A stretch of 46,312 bases of DNA from Rothia sp. HMSC078H08 (GCF_001808955.1 NZ_KV795256.1:76935-123246); one strand, 5' to 3'. Positions 1 through 9,093 are shown, counted from the stretch's first letter. Numbers and translations are program-made. The notes: a model not told the origin generated them from the sequence alone.

Positions 1-79
1 GCCCCCAGGCGCTGAAGAGGGGGCACTCCCCCGCTAGCATTGTCCGACGTGCCCTTCCTATGAGGCTGTCGAAGAGTTT
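1..79. other. Region downstream of fabF
   Basis: This short stretch lies after the fabF stop codon. It opens with a GC-rich inverted repeat (GCCCCC at 1-6 against GGGGGC at 19-24) that could end transcription of the fatty-acid operon, although no clear T-run accompanies it. No gene is visible. The window edge prevents judging what lies further left. Confidence 0.3.
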
Positions 80-1351
80 TTAGTCCTCTACGGAACGGAA
101 TGCTACAACCGCGTTGTGACCGCCGAAACCGAAGGAGTTCGACAGTGCCACGATCTCGCCGGCGGGCAGCTCGCGTGCCTCGGTCACCACATCCAGGTCA
201 ATCTGGGGGTCCTTGTTGTCCAGGTTGATGGTGCAGGGTGCGGTGCGGTGGTGCAGTGCCAGTACGGTGAGTACGGCTTCGAGTGCGCCCGCGCCGCCGA
301 GCAGGTGGCCGGTCATGGACTTGGTTGCGGAGACGGCAATGTTCTTGGTGTGCTCGCCGAAGGTTTCGTGCATTGCGGTTGCTTCGGGCAGGTCACCGGC
401 GGGGGTGCTGGTGGCGTGCGCGTTGATGTGCACGACGGTCTTCGGGTCGATGTTGCCGTCTTCGAGGGCTTCGCGCAGTGCACGGGTTGCGCCGAGTGCT
501 GCGGGGTCCGGTGCGGTGATGTGGTAGGAGTCAGCGGATACGCCGGTGCCTGCCAGTTCCGCGTAGACGCGTGCGCCGCGTGCCTTGGCGTGCTCTTCGG
601 ATTCGAGGATGAGGGCTGCTGCGCCTTCACCCATGACGAAGCCGTCGCGGTCGACGTCGTAGGGGCGGGATGCCTTTTCGGGTTCGTCGTTGCGGGAGGA
701 GAGTGCCTGCATCTTGGCGAATGCTGCCATGGGAAGCGGGTGGATTGCTGCTTCGGCACCGCCGACGATGACGACATCTGCCTTACCGCTGCGGATCATT
801 TCAGCACCGAGCTGCATGGCTTCGGTGGAGGATGCGCATGCGGAGACGACGGTCTGTGCTGCGGCGCGTGCCTTGAGGTTCATGGAGACGGCTGCTGCGT
901 TGCCGTTGGGCATGAGCATGGGAACGGTCATGGGGAGGACGCGGCGGGGGCCCTTTTCGCGGAGGGTGTCCCATGCGTCGAGAAGGGTCCACACGCCGCC
1001 GATACCGGTGCCGAAGGCTACGCCGGTGCGTTCGGGGTCGACTTCTTCTGCGGAGTCGGCGTCGGGGCCGGAGAACCCTGCGTCTTCCCATGCTTCGCGT
1101 GCGGCGATGAGGGCGAGCTGGCCCGAGGGATCCAGGCGCTTTGCTTCTACCTTGGTGAGGCGGCCGGATTCGAGGGCGGGCACGGCGAGCTGGCCTGCAA
1201 TGTATACGGGCAGGTCGTATTCCTTGACCCAGGGGTGGTCGAGGGTGGATACACCAGATACGCCCTTGGTTGCGTTTTCCCAGGTGGTGGGGACGTCGCC
1301 GCCAATGGGGGTGGTCGCGCCGAGGCCGGTCACCAGCACTTTTCGAGACAT
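80..1351 (-). CDS. fabF: Beta-ketoacyl-ACP synthase II (KAS II)
   Basis: A 423-residue condensing enzyme that elongates acyl-ACP with malonyl-ACP in the cytosolic type II fatty-acid cycle. The thiolase-fold catalytic triad is visible: Cys172 in VSACASSTEA, His312 in NAHATSTPAGD and His349 in KSMTGHLLGGAGA, with the usual Lys344. The length is normal for FabF. The open frame extends 32 codons further upstream, but the ATG at 1351 gives the standard MSRKVLVTGLGATTPIGG beginning and lies behind a GAAGAGA stretch. It is the last gene of fabD-fabH-acpP-fabF, 219 bases after acpP, and that gap contains a strong hairpin. The order matches the fatty-acid operon of other actinobacteria without FAS I. 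The active-site loop (ACASS rather than ACATG) is a variant I regard as family-typical for actinobacteria. Function is secure; substrate chain-length preference cannot be read from the sequence. Confidence 0.96.
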   Translation of the reverse strand: MSRKVLVTGLGATTPIGGDVPTTWENATKGVSGVSTLDHPWVKEYDLPVYIAGQLAVPALESGRLTKVEAKRLDPSGQLALIAAREAWEDAGFSGPDADSAEEVDPERTGVAFGTGIGGVWTLLDAWDTLREKGPRRVLPMTVPMLMPNGNAAAVSMNLKARAAAQTVVSACASSTEAMQLGAEMIRSGKADVVIVGGAEAAIHPLPMAAFAKMQALSSRNDEPEKASRPYDVDRDGFVMGEGAAALILESEEHAKARGARVYAELAGTGVSADSYHITAPDPAALGATRALREALEDGNIDPKTVVHINAHATSTPAGDLPEATAMHETFGEHTKNIAVSATKSMTGHLLGGAGALEAVLTVLALHHRTAPCTINLDNKDPQIDLDVVTEARELPAGEIVALSNSFGFGGHNAVVAFRSVED

Positions 1352-1385
1352 TGTGGCACTTTCTCTTCGGTGGTCGATTTGGTGG

Positions 1386-1409
1386 TTTATCCGGTGGTGT
1401 GTGGATAAA
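1386..1409. promoter_or_regulatory. Inverted repeat with a perfect DnaA-box sequence
   Basis: TTTATCC (1386-1392) and GGATAAA (1403-1409) form an inverted repeat. Its right arm is part of TGTGGATAA (1400-1408), which is the exact complement of the DnaA box TTATCCACA. It lies in the acpP-fabF gap, about 35-50 bases upstream of the fabF start. DnaA binding is inference only. Confidence 0.35.
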
Positions 1410-1522
1410 AACCTGTTGGACCCGGGGTTTACAGTGGGCGTTTTCACGCCGTGGAGAGTGCAGTCATCGCACCCTGTGTGTTCCCGGGGGTATGTTGGAT
1501 TGAAAGCTGAGTGAATAGCGAT

Positions 1523-1552
1523 GCGGCGCGGGCCGGTGAGAGCCCGCGCCGC
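1523..1552 (-). terminator. Strong hairpin between acpP and fabF
   Basis: A perfect 11-bp stem (GCGGCGCGGGC at 1523-1533 with its complement at 1542-1552) and an 8-base loop lie 18 bases beyond the acpP stop. There is no T-run on the minus strand. It is therefore more likely a partial attenuator or an mRNA 3'-end stabiliser that raises acpP over fabF than a full terminator. Confidence 0.5.
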
Positions 1553-1570
1553 CTCGTTATTGGTTATAGC

Positions 1571-1813
1571 TTAGGCAGCGTTCGCGATGAACTCGACTGC
1601 GTCGCCAACGGTCTTGAGGTTCTGGACCTCTTCGTCCGGGATGGTCACCTCGAACTTCTCCTCAGCGTTCACGACGATGGTCATCATCGAGATGGAGTCG
1701 ATGTCCAGGTCCTCGGTGAAGGACTTGTCCAGCTGAACGTCCTCAACCTCAACGCCGGTCTCTTCGTTAACGATCTCTGCCAGACCTGCGAGGATCTCTT
1801 CCTTGTTAGCCAT
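1571..1813 (-). CDS. acpP: Acyl carrier protein
   Basis: An 80-residue acidic carrier protein that holds the growing acyl chain on a 4'-phosphopantetheine arm during fatty-acid synthesis. The modification site is Ser40 in the DLDIDSISMM helix-II motif. The common form is DSLS, and the Ile after the serine is a mild variant. Size, charge and position between fabH and fabF are all typical. The start is decided by a good ribosome site (AAAGGAG about 8 bases before ATG). A strong hairpin just after the stop could give extra acpP transcript relative to fabF. This would fit the high demand for ACP. Confidence 0.97.
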   Translation of the reverse strand: MANKEEILAGLAEIVNEETGVEVEDVQLDKSFTEDLDIDSISMMTIVVNAEEKFEVTIPDEEVQNLKTVGDAVEFIANAA

Positions 1814-2017
1814 TCAGGGGCTCCTTTGTTTTTTCGATGGTCATCGCACCCGCCGGGTGGGGGTACGCGTGCATTACCGAGTTTATCGTGTCTGCGTGGT
1901 GTACGCATGCGTCAACTCGGAGTTTGTGGGGATGCTTTCCCGCTTTCTTTTCTTTCTCGCGCACCGGCGCTGTGCCGGTCGTGAGGGGCGGTGAGCATCG
2001 GGCTCTGGTGGTTTTCC
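1814..2017. other. acpP-fabH intergenic region
   Basis: A 204-base gap inside the fatty-acid operon, long for an operon. It contains a small hairpin (CCGGC-gctgt-GCCGG, about 1964-1978) and no open frame I trust. An internal acpP promoter is possible, but I cannot point to convincing -35 and -10 boxes. Confidence 0.3.
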
Positions 2018-3043
2018 TTAGGGAAGGACGACTACCTGAGCTGCGAATGCCAGGCCGGCACCGAAACCAATCTGCAGGGCGAGCTTGCCGGAGAGTTCCG
2101 GGTTCTCCTTGAGCAGGCGGTGCGCGGCGAGGGGGACCGATGCGGCGGAGGTGTTACCGGCATCGACGATGTCGCGTGCCACTGCCACCGTGTCGGGAAG
2201 CTTGAGGGTCTTGACCATCTGGTCAATGATGCGGGCGTTTGCCTGGTGCGGAATGAGCGCGCCGAGCTCGTCGGGGGTAATGCCGGCGGTTTCGAGTGCC
2301 TGCTTGGCGACCTTCGCCATTTCCCATACTGCCCAACGGAAGACGGAGGGGCCGTCCTGACGCAGGGTGGGCCAGATCTTTTCGCCTTCTTCGACGGGGT
2401 TTGCGGCGAAGTCGCGGTTGCGGATGTCCAGCAGGGAGTGGGTCATGCCGACGGTGCCCCAGCGGGAGCCGTCCGAACCCCATACGGTCGGGGCGATGCC
2501 GGGTTCGTCGGATACGCCTACGACTGCTGCGCCTGCGCCGTCTCCGAGCAGGAAGGAGATGGTGCGTTCGGTGTTGTCGATGAAGTCGGAGAGCTTCTCA
2601 ACGCCGATGACCAGCACGTGTTTTGCGGTGCCGGCGCGGACGAGGGCGTCTGCCTGGGCGATGCCGTAGCAGAAACCTGCACACGCTGCAGAGATGTCGT
2701 ATGCGGGGCACTTGGAGCCGATTGCGTCGGCGACCAGGGTTGCCAGGGAGGGGGTTGCGTAGGGGTGCGAGATGGTCGAGATGATGACCGCCTCAATGTC
2801 CTCACCGGCTACACCGGATGCTTCGAGGGCGTCCTTGGCGGCACCGATGGCAAGGTCGGTTACCGACTGGTTTTCGCTGGCGCGGTGGCGAGTTGCGATG
2901 CCGGTGCGCTGTTTGATCCACTCGTCGGAGGAGTCGATTGCCTCAACGATGTCGTCGTTGGGGACGATGACCTCACCGCGGGCTGCGCCGTAACCGAGGA
3001 TGCGGGAGTAGCGGTTGATTTCGTACTGCTTGAGGGTAGTCAC
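2018..3043 (-). CDS. fabH: Beta-ketoacyl-ACP synthase III (KAS III)
   Basis: This 341-residue enzyme starts fatty-acid synthesis by condensing an acyl-CoA primer with malonyl-ACP. The KAS III triad is clear: Cys121 in ISAACAGFCYG, His266 in IPHQANARIID and Asn297 in AGNTSAASVP. I place the start at the GTG at 3043 (VTTLKQYEINRYS), because TAAGGAT lies about 9 bases ahead of it. The open frame runs ten codons further to an ATG without such a site. The gene lies between fabD and acpP and is probably co-transcribed. In branched-chain-fatty-acid actinobacteria FabH prefers branched primers; that preference is expected here from the family, not shown by the sequence. Confidence 0.95.
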   Translation of the reverse strand: MTTLKQYEINRYSRILGYGAARGEVIVPNDDIVEAIDSSDEWIKQRTGIATRHRASENQSVTDLAIGAAKDALEASGVAGEDIEAVIISTISHPYATPSLATLVADAIGSKCPAYDISAACAGFCYGIAQADALVRAGTAKHVLVIGVEKLSDFIDNTERTISFLLGDGAGAAVVGVSDEPGIAPTVWGSDGSRWGTVGMTHSLLDIRNRDFAANPVEEGEKIWPTLRQDGPSVFRWAVWEMAKVAKQALETAGITPDELGALIPHQANARIIDQMVKTLKLPDTVAVARDIVDAGNTSAASVPLAAHRLLKENPELSGKLALQIGFGAGLAFAAQVVVLP

Positions 3044-3159
3044 GTATTCAATCCTTAGTGCTGATGCTCGCAAGGCACTGTGTGCCTTGCATGTCTAAAG
3101 TGCATGTCTAGTGTGAAGGGTTCCCATTGCGGGGAGGGCGGGGCGCTCTCCCCCAGTGT

Positions 3160-4059
3160 TTAGCCCTTCAGCGAGGCGAGATCCTCGGGAGTGTTGATGG
3201 AGGTGCCGGGCACGCCGCGCATCGCGCGCTTTGCCAGGCCGATCAGGGTGCCTGCGGGAGCGACCTCAATAATGCCGGCAACTTCACGCTCAAGCAGGGT
3301 TGCCATGCACAGATCCCAGCGGACGGGGCTGGTGACCTGGGAGACGAGGGTCTTGACGAACTCTTCACCGGATGCCACGGCGGAACCGTCGCGGTTGGTC
3401 AGCAGTGCAGAGGTCGGGTCGGAGACCTGCAGGGATGCGGCGAACTCTTCCAGTGCGGGCACGGCGGGTGCCATTGCCTCGGTGTGGAATGCGCCAGCGA
3501 CCTTCAGGGGGATGACGCGAGCGCGTGCGGGCGGGTTCGCGGCGAATGCTTCGATGGCGGGGATGGGGCCTGCGGCTACGATTTGGCCGCCGCCATTGGA
3601 GTTTGCTGCGACGAGGCCTGCTGCGTCGATGGCTTCGCGGACGTTTTCTTCAACGCCGCCGAGTACTGCAGCCATGCCGGTCGGGGAGGCGGCTGCCGCC
3701 TCCGCCATGCCGTTAGCGCGCACGCGCACGAAACGCATTGCGTCTTCGTCGCTGAGTACGCCTGCGAGGGCTGCTGCGGTGATTTCGCCGACGGAGTGGC
3801 CCGCGAAGATGAGCTCTTCACCGTCGAGTTCGCGCAGTGCGAGGCGACCGGTGACGATGCCTGCAGCCACGATGAGGGGCTGGGCGATTGCGGTGTCCTT
3901 GATGGTTTCTTCTTCGGCTTCGGTGCCGTAGTGAATCAGGTCGATGCCTGCCGCTTCAGAGAGTCGTTCCAGGTGCTCACGCACACCTTCAATCTCGAGC
4001 CAGGGGCTCAGGAAGCCCTTCTTCTGGGAGCCCTGTCCGGGGCAAACGAGTGCGCGCAT
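3160..4059 (-). CDS. fabD: Malonyl-CoA:ACP transacylase
   Basis: This 299-residue enzyme transfers malonyl from CoA to ACP, supplying the extender unit for FabH and FabF. The N-terminal GQGSQ motif (residues 8-12), the nucleophile Ser89 in FAGHSVGE and the partner His192 in AGAFHTEAM are all present. The start is an ATG behind AGAAAGG. It is the first gene of the operon, with a TATAAT box about 45 bases upstream. In Streptomyces and relatives a regulator gene often precedes fabD. Here xerC precedes it instead, in the same orientation but separated by 250 bases. Confidence 0.96.
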   Translation of the reverse strand: MRALVCPGQGSQKKGFLSPWLEIEGVREHLERLSEAAGIDLIHYGTEAEEETIKDTAIAQPLIVAAGIVTGRLALRELDGEELIFAGHSVGEITAAALAGVLSDEDAMRFVRVRANGMAEAAAASPTGMAAVLGGVEENVREAIDAAGLVAANSNGGGQIVAAGPIPAIEAFAANPPARARVIPLKVAGAFHTEAMAPAVPALEEFAASLQVSDPTSALLTNRDGSAVASGEEFVKTLVSQVTSPVRWDLCMATLLEREVAGIIEVAPAGTLIGLAKRAMRGVPGTSINTPEDLASLKG

Positions 4060-4101
4060 GCGGTGCGACCTTTCTGGTTTTTAGTACTCGTACGCGGTGC
4101 C

Positions 4102-4107
4102 ATTATA
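4102..4107 (-). promoter_or_regulatory. Probable -10 box of the fatty-acid operon
   Basis: A perfect TATAAT on the minus strand lies about 43 bases before the fabD ATG. I see no good TTGACA-like box 16-18 bases upstream, so the promoter may depend on an activator or use a weak -35. Confidence 0.5.
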
Positions 4108-4310
4108 GAGACGGAGACCACGGTTAGTCTGTTACCTATGCTACCTTGTTCAGCCGCCCTGTATAAACATCACTGTGCAGAAACTTTGGGCTGCGCGGGA
4201 TATTTAGGCAGACATTGAACAGTGTATAGCTTAGATTGAACTCGTCCATTCGTACAACCCGAACGGGCAAGGTTCAAATAGAGAGACAGCTAATTTTCGG
4301 GGTGTCACCC

Positions 4311-5414
4311 CTATGCTCGCGGATGCGCCCGCGCGTACGTCTCCGCCAGACGCTTCATCGACACGTGCGTGTAAATCTGCGTGGTCGCCAACGACGAATG
4401 CCCCAGAAGCTCCTGCACCGAACGAATATCGGCACCACCATCAACCAGGTGAGTCGCCGCCGAATGACGCAAAACGTGCGCACCCGACGCCTGAGTGTTC
4501 TCCACCGTGCGTAGCAGGCGGGTCAGGTCCTCACGAATCTGACGGGCATTCGCACGCCCACCACGAGGGCCAATAAACAGCGCCGTCACGCCCTGAGAAC
4601 CCTCCGGAATCCACTGCGGACGACCATAGGACACCCAACGATTCAACGCCTTGAGCGCCGGAGTACCCAGCGGCACCACGCGCTCCTTATTGCCCTTACC
4701 CAGCACGCGCACCGTCTTATTCGCCCGGTCCACGCTCTGCAAATCCAGGCCGGTCAGCTCAGAAATACGCATGCCCGAGGCGTACAGCACCTCAACCACG
4801 GCTTCCAGGCGCAGCAGGCGCGCATCACGAGGATCCTGCGCCCGGCGCTCCTGCAGAGTGGTCAGCAGCTGGTTCATCTGCTCGCGGCTCAGCACCGGCG
4901 GCAGGTGATTCTCCCGCTTGGGGGTGCGCATACCGCGGGTCGGGTTGGCGTGTACCAGCTCCTCTTCCTGAGCCCAGGTGAAGAACGTGCGCAGGGTCGA
5001 ACCGCGGCGCGCCACCGTAGAACGAGCCGCCTGCCGCAGATGTAGCGAACCCAACCACTCACGAATCAGGGACGCATCAATGCTGTCCAGATGCCGCACA
5101 CCGCGGCGCGCCATATAGCCGAAGAAGCCCTCCAAATCGGAGATATACGAGCGGATTGTCTCTTCGGAACGGTGCTTCTCGTAGCGCAGAAAACGCTCAA
5201 AACGGTCCAGGACGGGGCGGAACACCTCGCCGGAAACCCCTAGCGCCGATTCAGGCAGTGCAGAATCAGGTAGAGCAGAGCTCTCTACTTGCTCCGGCGC
5301 AAGCGTGCGGGTGTAGGTCACCGGCAGGGTCGTGGAGGGAGCCTCGTCCCGGTAATCTTCCCGGCTTTCGTTCCGGTTCTCAGCCCGGTTTTCGTGCTGG
5401 CGGGCGGGGGTCAT
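4311..5414 (-). CDS. xerC: Tyrosine recombinase XerC
   Basis: A 367-residue site-specific recombinase that, with XerD, resolves chromosome dimers at dif. All catalytic residues are visible: Arg216 (SGMRISELTGL), Lys about 240-243 (GKGNKERVVPL), His313 and Arg316 (HVLRHSAATHL), His339 (LLGHSSLATTQ) and the nucleophile Tyr348 (IYTHV). The SAM-like N-terminal domain starts near residue 65. Before it is an unusual 60-residue polar extension with a small repeat (SALPDSALPESAL). The start at 5414 is supported by AAAGGAGGGACGC directly ahead; the frame extends 28 codons further without a ribosome site. The position after dprA is common in actinobacteria. XerD would be elsewhere in the genome. Confidence 0.93.
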   Translation of the reverse strand: MTPARQHENRAENRNESREDYRDEAPSTTLPVTYTRTLAPEQVESSALPDSALPESALGVSGEVFRPVLDRFERFLRYEKHRSEETIRSYISDLEGFFGYMARRGVRHLDSIDASLIREWLGSLHLRQAARSTVARRGSTLRTFFTWAQEEELVHANPTRGMRTPKRENHLPPVLSREQMNQLLTTLQERRAQDPRDARLLRLEAVVEVLYASGMRISELTGLDLQSVDRANKTVRVLGKGNKERVVPLGTPALKALNRWVSYGRPQWIPEGSQGVTALFIGPRGGRANARQIREDLTRLLRTVENTQASGAHVLRHSAATHLVDGGADIRSVQELLGHSSLATTQIYTHVSMKRLAETYARAHPRA

Positions 5415-5664
5415 GCGTCCCTCCTTTCGGGTTTCGGTCTGTCGACATTTTCTCCGCGCGTCTGCTGATAGCGCAGCGGCGGGGTAGGCTCCGCGCAAGT
5501 ATGCGCAAGCCTACCCCAATTGTAGAGAGGTTCCACGCTCTCCACGTGCTGCCTTGTTATGACCGGCCGTCCCGTCATGCCCGACCGCCGCAACCCGCTA
5601 CTGCCTGGATGTTCACTACGGGCGTTCAGACAGGGTTTTAGCGGGGTACTCAGCGGGGGCTCTT

Positions 5665-7476
5665 CTACGCAGCGACAGCCGGGCGGACCTTCCGCCAGCT
5701 CGTTCCGCTACTCTCCGCCAGACCGCAGCGACCCAGGTGGAACAGGTCAGCCATCACGTCGCGAGCGCTCAACCCGAGGGCTGCGGCAATCTCATCCACG
5801 CCGCGGTAGGAGCGCGGGCTCAAATCGTCCCAGACTCTACCCTGTCGTTCGGTCAGCTCGTCCAGTGCACTGGAGGAGGCAGCCTGATCCCATTCGCTCT
5901 CGTGCTCGGTGCCCAGCTCGAACCCCGCGGCGGCATCGTACTCGAGGATGTCGGCGGCCTCGGTGAGTGTTTGCGCTAGTCCATCGCGCAACAGACGGTT
6001 CGTTCCCACCGAGTTCGGCGAGTTAATCTGCCCCGGAACCGCCCAGAGGGTACGCCCAATCTCCATCGCGTGACGAGCCGTATTCAGGGCACCGGAACGC
6101 CAGCGCGCCTCCACCACAATGGTGTGCCGCGCCAACGCCGCAATCAGGCGGTTACGCTCCAGAAAACGCCAACGCGTGGGGGTGTTACCCACGCTCACCT
6201 CGCTCATGATGAGCCCGCGGTTAACAATCATATTCAGTGCATCCGAGTTCTGCGCCGGGTACAGCCGATCCAGCCCACCCGCCATGAAAGCGATGGTCGG
6301 CAGGTCGCTACCCTGCTGGGTCAGTGCCGCCCTATGCGCCGCAATATCAATGCCCATCGCACCGCCAGAAATCACCGTGTACCCGCGGCGCGCCAGCTCA
6401 GCGGCAAGGTGGGTCGTCGCCTCCGTACCGTAGATGCTCGGGTCACGCGAACCGACCAGCGCCACGCTCGGGGCAGAGGCCACATCCAGCAGGTGCCGCG
6501 AATCGCCTCGGCACCACAGTCCGTACGGTCGAGCAGGCCCCAAATCGTTCAGCTGCGGCGGCCACAGCGGATCGGCGGGAGTGACCAGCCACGCCCCGCA
6601 GGTTGCCGCCATATGCGCCTCCGCGTTCAGGGTGCGTTCCATGCGGCGGTTCCAGCGCAGGCGGCGGGTCGCGAGCGCCTTGCCGAACTTATCGCGGCTC
6701 ATCTGATGCTCACCCGGCGTGTAGTAGCCATTCGCGCTACAGAACAGGGCGGACTCCCCTTCCGCGGGTGCACCCACCGAGTGCAGAAAATCGCTGAGCT
6801 GCGTATCCGGTTCGCCGTGCTCCCAGGTGTGCTCATCGGGGATGTGCCCGGTCAGCAGGTAGTGCAGGGTCAGCGGCGCTCCCAGGGTGGTGAGGGATTC
6901 GACCACGAGCTCATCGGCGGGTTCGGCGTAGCGCATCAGCTGGGCGGTGCAACAGCGGATGTACTCGCGGCACGCTGCCTCAAGCTCCTCCGCGCTGAGG
7001 GCTGGGTTGAACAGGGGTGCTGGATTGAGCAGGGGTGCTGGGTCAGAACCGCTGGAGGCGGTGCCCATCACAGGTTCGGGGTGCTCACCCTGTAGCGCCT
7101 CACCCTGTAGCCGCTCCCTCTGCTGTTCCTGCTGATTCATCTCATTCAGGTGCATCTCTTCCAGGTACACCGGGTTCAGGCAGGATGCGAGGAACCCCGG
7201 CAACCGCGCCGCGTTATACGGGCTCGGCGAAGGCTCCTGCCCCAGCGACAGGATATGCGCCACTCTCTCACGCGCCAGGGCGTGCGCATCCAGGGTGCGA
7301 CCGGGCAGGCGAATCTGCAGTTCCTCCTGCACAAAATCCTCCGCCGCGCTCTCTTCAGGCGCGCTCTCCCCCGTTACTTTCTCTTCTGGCACACACTCGT
7401 CCGGCGCTGTTTCTCTCAGCCCATTTTCTTTCAATTCGGCCTCTTCAGCTCGTTTTCTGAGCTTCTTCTCACTCAT
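5665..7476 (-). CDS. dprA: DNA-processing protein DprA (Smf)
   Basis: DprA binds incoming single-stranded DNA and loads RecA during natural transformation. The Rossmann-like core is clear: VALVGSRDPSIYG, then SGGAMGIDIAAH, AFMAGGLDRLYP, and GALNTARHAMEIGRTLWAVPG followed by the NSVGTNRLLRDG segment. A winged-helix-like C-terminal domain occupies the last 60 residues or so. At 603 residues it is much longer than the usual 360-400. The extra length is an acidic, Glu-rich N-terminal region of about 100 residues with low complexity, plus a long linker before the core. The start is fixed by GAGGAG nine bases before the ATG at 7476. It follows comM by 78 bases. Together with comM, yraN and an ssb in this window it suggests DNA uptake or recombination capacity, but no uptake-pilus genes are in the window. 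Confidence 0.93.
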   Translation of the reverse strand: MSEKKLRKRAEEAELKENGLRETAPDECVPEEKVTGESAPEESAAEDFVQEELQIRLPGRTLDAHALARERVAHILSLGQEPSPSPYNAARLPGFLASCLNPVYLEEMHLNEMNQQEQQRERLQGEALQGEHPEPVMGTASSGSDPAPLLNPAPLFNPALSAEELEAACREYIRCCTAQLMRYAEPADELVVESLTTLGAPLTLHYLLTGHIPDEHTWEHGEPDTQLSDFLHSVGAPAEGESALFCSANGYYTPGEHQMSRDKFGKALATRRLRWNRRMERTLNAEAHMAATCGAWLVTPADPLWPPQLNDLGPARPYGLWCRGDSRHLLDVASAPSVALVGSRDPSIYGTEATTHLAAELARRGYTVISGGAMGIDIAAHRAALTQQGSDLPTIAFMAGGLDRLYPAQNSDALNMIVNRGLIMSEVSVGNTPTRWRFLERNRLIAALARHTIVVEARWRSGALNTARHAMEIGRTLWAVPGQINSPNSVGTNRLLRDGLAQTLTEAADILEYDAAAGFELGTEHESEWDQAASSSALDELTERQGRVWDDLSPRSYRGVDEIAAALGLSARDVMADLFHLGRCGLAESSGTSWRKVRPAVAA

Positions 7477-7554
7477 GACGTTCTTCTCCTCTCGTGAGTG
7501 ATTCCTTCTATAAACCGGCACGCTATGTCAGCTGGCCCTATTTCAGCTGGCGCA

Positions 7555-9093
7555 TTATTTCAATTGCCCCTGCTGCCGCAGAAAAAGCGCCACATCCAGG
7601 TGCTCCCGGCTCGGGTAGGCGGCCCCCTCCAAATCGGCGAGAGTCCAGGCGATACGCAGCACCCGGTCGTAGCCGCGAGCCGTCAGCGTTCCGCGGTCCA
7701 CGGCGGCGTTCAGTTCGCCGGTGAGCTTCGCATCCAGACGCAACGGACCGCGCAAAATCTTGCCGTTCATCTCCGCATTCGTCTTCAACCCGTACGGCTC
7801 CAGACGCTCCCGCTGAGCCTGTCGCGCCGCCATGACGCGCTCACGAATCTGCGCCGAACTCTCGTTCACCTGACCGCCCGCAAGCTCCGTGGACGACACC
7901 TTCGGAACCGTCACATTCACGTCAATGCGGTCCACCAGCGGGCCGGACAGCCGCCCAAAATAGGCGCGACGCTCACGCGGGGCGCACGTGCACTCCGTAC
8001 CGGTGCCCACGTTCATGCCGCAGGGGCACGGGTTCGCCGCCAGGATCAGCTGAAACCGCGCCGGATAGGTCGCCGACGCGCTCGAACGATCCAAGGTCAC
8101 GGTCCCCGACTCCAGGGGCTGACGGAGCGAATCGAGCACCGTGCGTTTGAACTCCGGCGCCTCGTCGAGAAAGAGCACGCCGCGGTGCGCTTTAGACACA
8201 CAGCCCGGGCGGGGAATGCCGCTACCGCCACCAAGAATCGCCGGCGCGGAGGCGCTATGATGCGGCGCCTCAAAGGGCGGCTGACGCACCAGCTCGCTCA
8301 GGTGCTCCCCCGCCGAGCAGAGGGAACGAATAGCGGTCACTTCCATCGCGGCATCATTATCGAGGGTCGGCAGGATGCTCGGCAGGCGCTCCGCCAGCAT
8401 GGTTTTACCCGAGCCGGGCGGGCCTGTCAGCAGCATATGGTGGCCGCCGGCAGCTGCAATTTCCAGGGCGAAACGGCCCTGTGACTGACCGGCAACATCG
8501 CTCATATCGGAGGGAATTTCAGTCGGTTTCGCTACCGGTGCGCTCGCCTCCGTCTGCGGGGCGGGCGGGTAGGTCAGCTTCTGACTCTCCGCGCCGAGCG
8601 CGGCAAAAACCTCAGCCAGGCAGCGGAAACCGCTCACCTGCGCGCCGGGAATGAGCGCCGCCTCCTCAGCGTTTTCGGCGGGCACAATCACGCGGTGGTG
8701 TCCGGCGTCCACGGCGGCTTTAACTGCCGGCAGGATGCCCGGCACGGGGCGTAGCGTTCCGTCCAGGCCCAGCTCACCCAGGAAGACGCTATCGCCGCTG
8801 GGGTGCAGTTTCTTCTCCGCCTGCAGCGCCGCAACCACAATGGCTAGATCGAACGCCGAGCCGCGCTTGGGCAGGGTCGCCGGGGTCAGGTTCACCGTAA
8901 GCCGGTGCTGAGTGAGGGTGATGCCGGTGTTCTTCGCTGCGGAGCGCACACGCTCTTTCGACTCGTTGAGGGCGGTGTCAGGCAGACCCAGCAGCACGAA
9001 GCCGGGCAGGCCCTGTGAGATGTCAGCCTCAACGTCAACAATGTGCCCGCGCAAGCCCACGAGCGCCACGGAATAGGTGCGTGCGAATCCCAT
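7555..9093 (-). CDS. comM: YifB/ComM family Mg-chelatase-like AAA+ ATPase
   Basis: A 512-residue AAA+ ATPase. ComM is a helicase that promotes branch migration during natural transformation in Gram-negatives; actinobacterial homologues are usually annotated YifB. The N-terminal Lon-protease-like domain begins MGFARTYSVALVGL. The Walker A is TGPPGSGKTML (about residues 223-233) and the Walker B is GVLFLDEAPEF (305-315), followed by a C-rich stretch (PCPCGMNVGTGTECTCAP) typical of the family and the C-terminal Mg-chelatase lid. The start at 9093 overlaps the stop of yraN by one base (TAATG), implying translational coupling. Hence the 36 further upstream codons are not part of the gene. Confidence 0.94.
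   Translation of the reverse strand: MGFARTYSVALVGLRGHIVDVEADISQGLPGFVLLGLPDTALNESKERVRSAAKNTGITLTQHRLTVNLTPATLPKRGSAFDLAIVVAALQAEKKLHPSGDSVFLGELGLDGTLRPVPGILPAVKAAVDAGHHRVIVPAENAEEAALIPGAQVSGFRCLAEVFAALGAESQKLTYPPAPQTEASAPVAKPTEIPSDMSDVAGQSQGRFALEIAAAGGHHMLLTGPPGSGKTMLAERLPSILPTLDNDAAMEVTAIRSLCSAGEHLSELVRQPPFEAPHHSASAPAILGGGSGIPRPGCVSKAHRGVLFLDEAPEFKRTVLDSLRQPLESGTVTLDRSSASATYPARFQLILAANPCPCGMNVGTGTECTCAPRERRAYFGRLSGPLVDRIDVNVTVPKVSSTELAGGQVNESSAQIRERVMAARQAQRERLEPYGLKTNAEMNGKILRGPLRLDAKLTGELNAAVDRGTLTARGYDRVLRIAWTLADLEGAAYPSREHLDVALFLRQQGQLK

Noticed and set aside
116..1408. Open frame of 430 codons on the plus strand opposite fabF
   Set aside because: Its translation is rich in Cys, Gly and Val with no domain, while the minus strand encodes a complete FabF with catalytic residues. 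It is a mirror effect of GC-rich codon use.
4311..5414. Tyrosine recombinase as an integrase of an island
   Set aside because: It sits in the conserved actinobacterial dprA neighbourhood, has XerC-like motifs, and no attachment repeats or cargo adjoin it.
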